Of a DNA stretch of 6,764 nt, positions 4,428-6,764 are shown piece by piece. Below the pieces are notes generated by a model. It was not told where the DNA came from. It searched no databases and was given only the letters and a program-made list of their open reading frames with translations. Source of the DNA: Clostridia bacterium (lineage in GTDB: Bacteria; Bacillota; Clostridia; Christensenellales; CAG-1252). The DNA lies in NCBI GenBank assembly GCA_017455385.1, contig JAFTBD010000141.1, forward strand, positions 1-6,764, in the 5' to 3' direction. Each line of letters begins with the position of its first letter. Positions within the stretch are counted from its first letter, which is position 1. The position numbers and the translations under genes are program-made.

Positions 4428-5309
4428 TCATTCGTCCAAAGAGCGTATATTCTCTATCTTATCTCCCTCGAACGAGAAGTCGTACGTAACGGCGACTCTC
4501 CCGTTCGGGGTTCTTTTTTGTATAGAGGCGGCGGTCGGGGAGGCGGGGAAGAGTGGCTCACGCACCCTCTCGATGTCGCCGAAATACGCTTTCAAGGCTT
4601 GCAGATCCGACAGCTCCGCAGTCGTCAGCATACGGACGTCCGTTTCGTCCTCCGCCATCACCGCTTCGAGAAGGAGCCGCCCTCGTTTTTCGCGTGGGTA
4701 CGCGCCCGTGTAGGCGCATTCGCAGGTATGCGTCGTGCGTGCGAAAGACTCCCCCTGCCACAGGTAGACGTCGCTTATCTTCCGCCCGCGTAGGTCGCCC
4801 GGTTGCCGCGTGACGGTGACTTCGTTCCCGTTCGCCGTGATCTCTCCGTATCCTTCGAGGAGAACGCATTCCGCGCCGCGCCGCAGAGAGAGGATGGCGA
4901 GATAGTCGCCCGCAGACGTCTGTCCTTGCACTTTCAGGAGAGGCAGGCGCTGACCGCCGAGATACTGCGCGGAGGGGGCGTATAGGGGCAATATCGGTTC
5001 GTAACGGAAGCCGCCCACCGTGAGCTCCCGTCCGAAGCGTACGAGGACCTTATCCCCTTGGAGGTCGCATTCCGCCGCAAAAACGGGAGCGTCCTCGAGG
5101 GGATATAGCTCCATGCCGCCTTTCCAGTCGACACGTCCGATCTCCCCCTCGACCGAGAGTTTCCCATCGGTCAAAGATAGCCTCGCACACCCCGCGCCGC
5201 GCTCTGCTATATAGGATATCGTCCGCTCTTCATTTTCTTCGAGTGTGAAGCCCCTTTTTACGGGATAACCGTTCACAAAGAATTGTCCGCCACTCACTTT
5301 TATCTGCAT
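4428..5309 (-). CDS. Protein of unknown function, 293 residues
   Basis: I do not recognise this protein. It begins MQIKVSGGQFFVNGYPVKRGF and is dominated by short alternating segments typical of a beta-rich fold over about residues 1-195 (for example KVLVRFGRELTVGGFRYEP and GEITANGNEVTVTRQPGD). A more helical stretch follows (about 205-250), then a short tail ending IRSLDE. There is no signal peptide or membrane helix, and no catalytic motif stands out. Cysteines are scattered (41, 81, 148, 196, 198). The ATG at 5307-5309 is preceded on the minus strand by GTGAGG with about 7 bases of spacing. The stop codon touches the rplI stop with no gap, so the two convergent genes have no room for a terminator between them. 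Third-position G/C preference matches the neighbouring genes, and the long intact frame supports a real gene. No good promoter is visible upstream, only an A+T-rich stretch. Confidence 0.8.
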   Translation of the reverse strand: MQIKVSGGQFFVNGYPVKRGFTLEENEERTISYIAERGAGCARLSLTDGKLSVEGEIGRVDWKGGMELYPLEDAPVFAAECDLQGDKVLVRFGRELTVGGFRYEPILPLYAPSAQYLGGQRLPLLKVQGQTSAGDYLAILSLRRGAECVLLEGYGEITANGNEVTVTRQPGDLRGRKISDVYLWQGESFARTTHTCECAYTGAYPREKRGRLLLEAVMAEDETDVRMLTTAELSDLQALKAYFGDIERVREPLFPASPTAASIQKRTPNGRVAVTYDFSFEGDKIENIRSLDE

Positions 5310-5348
5310 AATTCCGCCTCACTTTTTTATATAATGTATTCAAATCCG

Positions 5349-5378
5349 TTACGAAATAGCCCGATGAAATGGTATAAT
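5349..5378 (+). promoter_or_regulatory. Extended -10 promoter of the DUF2156-GNAT gene
   Basis: A perfect TATAAT (5373-5378) with the extended element TG (5370-5371) has a weak -35 candidate TTACGA (5349-5354) at 18 bases. The predicted transcription start, about 7 bases beyond the -10, falls on the A of the ATG at 5385. No Shine-Dalgarno sequence is present between the -10 and the start codon, so the transcript may be leaderless. Confidence 0.65.
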
Positions 5379-5384
5379 ATCGAT

Positions 5385-6761
5385 ATGTTGACTTTCAAAC
5401 CCTTCGAGAAAAGCGATATAGCGGACGTTCGTCCTTACTTGGACGGCATAGAACCCGTCTGCACGAAAGCCATCGGCGTCAAATATATGTGGGCGGAGTA
5501 TTCCGGCACCGAGATCGCCCGCTATGACGGCGGCATCCTCGTCAAAGACCGTATGTTCGGCGAGGAGCTTTTCGCCGTGCCGCGCGGGGAGAGGAGGGAA
5601 GAAGGGCTCCGTCTCATCGAGGAATACGTGCGTAATAGCGGCGGGGAACTCATCTTCAATTCCGTGGATGACGACGAGCTCGCCTTTTTGGCGTCTCGCT
5701 ATCCCGCCATCGAGCCGAAGACCAACCGTGACTATGCGGATTATCTCTATCTTGCGGAAGATATGCGCCTCTTCAAGGGGAAGAAGTATCACGGGCAGCG
5801 TAACCATATCAACCGCTTCCTGCATGACTATCCGAATTACGTCTTTTCCCGTTTCGGCAAGGAGGATCTTCCTCGCATCTACGCCTTTTTGGAGGAGCAC
5901 AAGGCGCTCGCGCCCCGCTCGAAAGAGGAGCTGACCGAGTACGCCTGTTGCGTGCGCTTGTTGAACGCTTTCGATGAATTGGATCTATGCGCCGCCAAGA
6001 TCGAGGTGGAGGGAAAGATCGTCGCGATCTCGGTCGGAGAAATATTCCACGACACCCTCATCATCCATATCGAGAAGGCGCTCCCCGCCTACAGCGGCGT
6101 CTATCCGACGATGTGCAACCTGTTTGCGCGGGAGTTTTCGGAAGGGCTCCTCTATATCAACCGCGAAGACGACGCGGGGGACGCGGGGCTCCGCATCAGC
6201 AAGACGCAGTATCACCCCGTTCACATGGTGGATAAGCGGCTTGTATTCTGTCGCGTGGCGCGGAGATTCACCTTTCCGACCCTCTTCACCGAGCGTCTCG
6301 CCTTGGACGATTTCACCCCTGCGGATATGCCCGCCTATGCCGCCCTCGCCACAGACGAAGAGAGGAACGTTTACTGGGGTTATGATTATAAGGTCGACTT
6401 AGGGTCGGACGCGCCCGACGCCGCTCACTTCGCCCGCGTTCTCGCGGAAGACGAGGGAAGAGGCGTCTGCTATTCTCGCAAGATCGCAGACACGTCGGGT
6501 CGGTTCGTCGGAGAAGCGGTTTTGTATAATTTCCGCTTAGACGGTTCTGCGGAGCTGGGACTTCGCATCGCGTCGGCGGAGAAAGGGAAAGGCTACGGAC
6601 GGGAGATGTATCGCGCCGTGGCGGACGCCGTACTCCCCATCTTCGGCACGCTGCACGCCCGTTGCTTCAAGGCGAATGACCCCAGCCGCAAGATGATCCT
6701 TGCCGCAGGTTTCACCCTCGTCAGGGAAGACGACGTTTTCTATTATTTCAAAAGGAAATAA
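5385..6761 (+). CDS. DUF2156 (lysyltransferase-like) and GNAT acetyltransferase fusion
   Basis: This is a 458-residue two-domain protein. Residues 1 to about 295 fit DUF2156, related to the C-terminal catalytic domain of phosphatidylglycerol lysyltransferases. It starts LTFKPFEKSDIADVRPYL, with HGQRNHINRF (136-145), AYSGVYPTMCNLFARE (235-250) and the hallmark YINREDDAGDAGLRISKTQYHP (257-278). No membrane segments are present, unlike full-length MprF, so lipid aminoacylation cannot be assumed. Residues about 298-458 are a GNAT N-acetyltransferase of the RimJ/RimL type: TERLALDDFTPADMPAYAALA, the acetyl-CoA loop EKGKGYGREM (399-408, Lys where Arg/Gln is usual) and NDPSRKMILAAGF (431-443). The ATG at 5385 gives the family-typical N-terminus. 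Upstream in-frame ATGs at 5283, 5334 and 5364 add a non-conserved leader and precede the -10 box. It is divergent from the gene ending at 4428. The substrates of both halves are unknown. Confidence 0.9.
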   Translation: MLTFKPFEKSDIADVRPYLDGIEPVCTKAIGVKYMWAEYSGTEIARYDGGILVKDRMFGEELFAVPRGERREEGLRLIEEYVRNSGGELIFNSVDDDELAFLASRYPAIEPKTNRDYADYLYLAEDMRLFKGKKYHGQRNHINRFLHDYPNYVFSRFGKEDLPRIYAFLEEHKALAPRSKEELTEYACCVRLLNAFDELDLCAAKIEVEGKIVAISVGEIFHDTLIIHIEKALPAYSGVYPTMCNLFAREFSEGLLYINREDDAGDAGLRISKTQYHPVHMVDKRLVFCRVARRFTFPTLFTERLALDDFTPADMPAYAALATDEERNVYWGYDYKVDLGSDAPDAAHFARVLAEDEGRGVCYSRKIADTSGRFVGEAVLYNFRLDGSAELGLRIASAEKGKGYGREMYRAVADAVLPIFGTLHARCFKANDPSRKMILAAGFTLVREDDVFYYFKRK

Positions 6762-6764
6762 GGA

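Noticed and set aside
4499..4519. Short GC stem followed by TTCTTTTTT as a terminator for rplI
   Set aside because: The stem is about four base pairs, too weak to call, and it lies inside the coding sequence of the convergent gene. Kept only as a possibility.
4518..5214. Several plus-strand open frames opposite the 293-residue minus-strand gene
   Set aside because: They are short, overlap each other, are rich in Arg/Pro as expected for antisense frames of a G+C-rich gene, and have no binding sites.
5310..5345. Minus-strand promoter for the gene starting at 5309
   Set aside because: Several TATA-like hexamers exist in the A+T-rich stretch but none has a -35 at a usable distance.
5283..5384. 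Longer N-terminus for the DUF2156-GNAT protein using upstream in-frame ATGs
   Set aside because: The added residues are not family-like, lack binding sites, overlap the start of the divergent gene and lie upstream of the -10 box.

Overview
The window looks like a piece of a Gram-positive, Firmicutes-type chromosome, most likely an uncultured gut Clostridia. The evidence is the L11-L1-L10-L7/L12 ribosomal protein order, a typical Firmicutes L10 leader with an intrinsic attenuator, several near-consensus vegetative (sigma-A type) promoters, strong AGGAGG Shine-Dalgarno sites, a DUF1540 Cys-rich protein and a DUF2156 protein. Taxonomy below that level is a guess.

Layout. Positions 1-75 are the end of rplK (L11), followed by rplA (L1, 90-785). 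Nine bases after rplA a strong promoter (795-823) starts a second transcript carrying an L10 leader and attenuator (about 830-945). It drives rplJ (L10, 985-1500) and rplL (L7/L12, 1579-1962), and ends at a textbook terminator (1984-2023). The usual next gene, rpoB, does not follow. Instead there is a 354-base convergent gap holding two imperfect direct repeats about 73 bases long (118-base period) and a long inverted repeat (2193-2319). The inverted repeat encloses smaller hairpins, and its right arm supplies the stop codon of the next gene. That gene is a minus-strand double DUF1540 protein (2317-2625). It is divergent from a more A+T-rich plus-strand gene of unknown function (2757-3881) with its own promoter and a possible internal start.

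The right half begins with rplI (L9, 3981-4427) behind its own extended -10 promoter. It abuts a convergent minus-strand gene of unknown function (4428-5309) with no gap. Divergent from that gene is a DUF2156-GNAT fusion (5385-6761) whose promoter places the predicted transcript start on the ATG itself, which suggests a leaderless mRNA.

How the genes work together: L11, L1, L10 and L7/L12 build the L1 stalk and the GTPase-associated stalk of the 50S subunit. The L10 leader probably lets excess L10-L7/L12 complex switch off its own transcript. L9 is another 50S protein, here expressed separately. The remaining genes (DUF1540, the two unknowns, DUF2156-GNAT) appear to be independent single-gene units. 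The best candidates for something undescribed are the repeat and inverted-repeat element in 2038-2319 and the unknown gene at 2757-3881.
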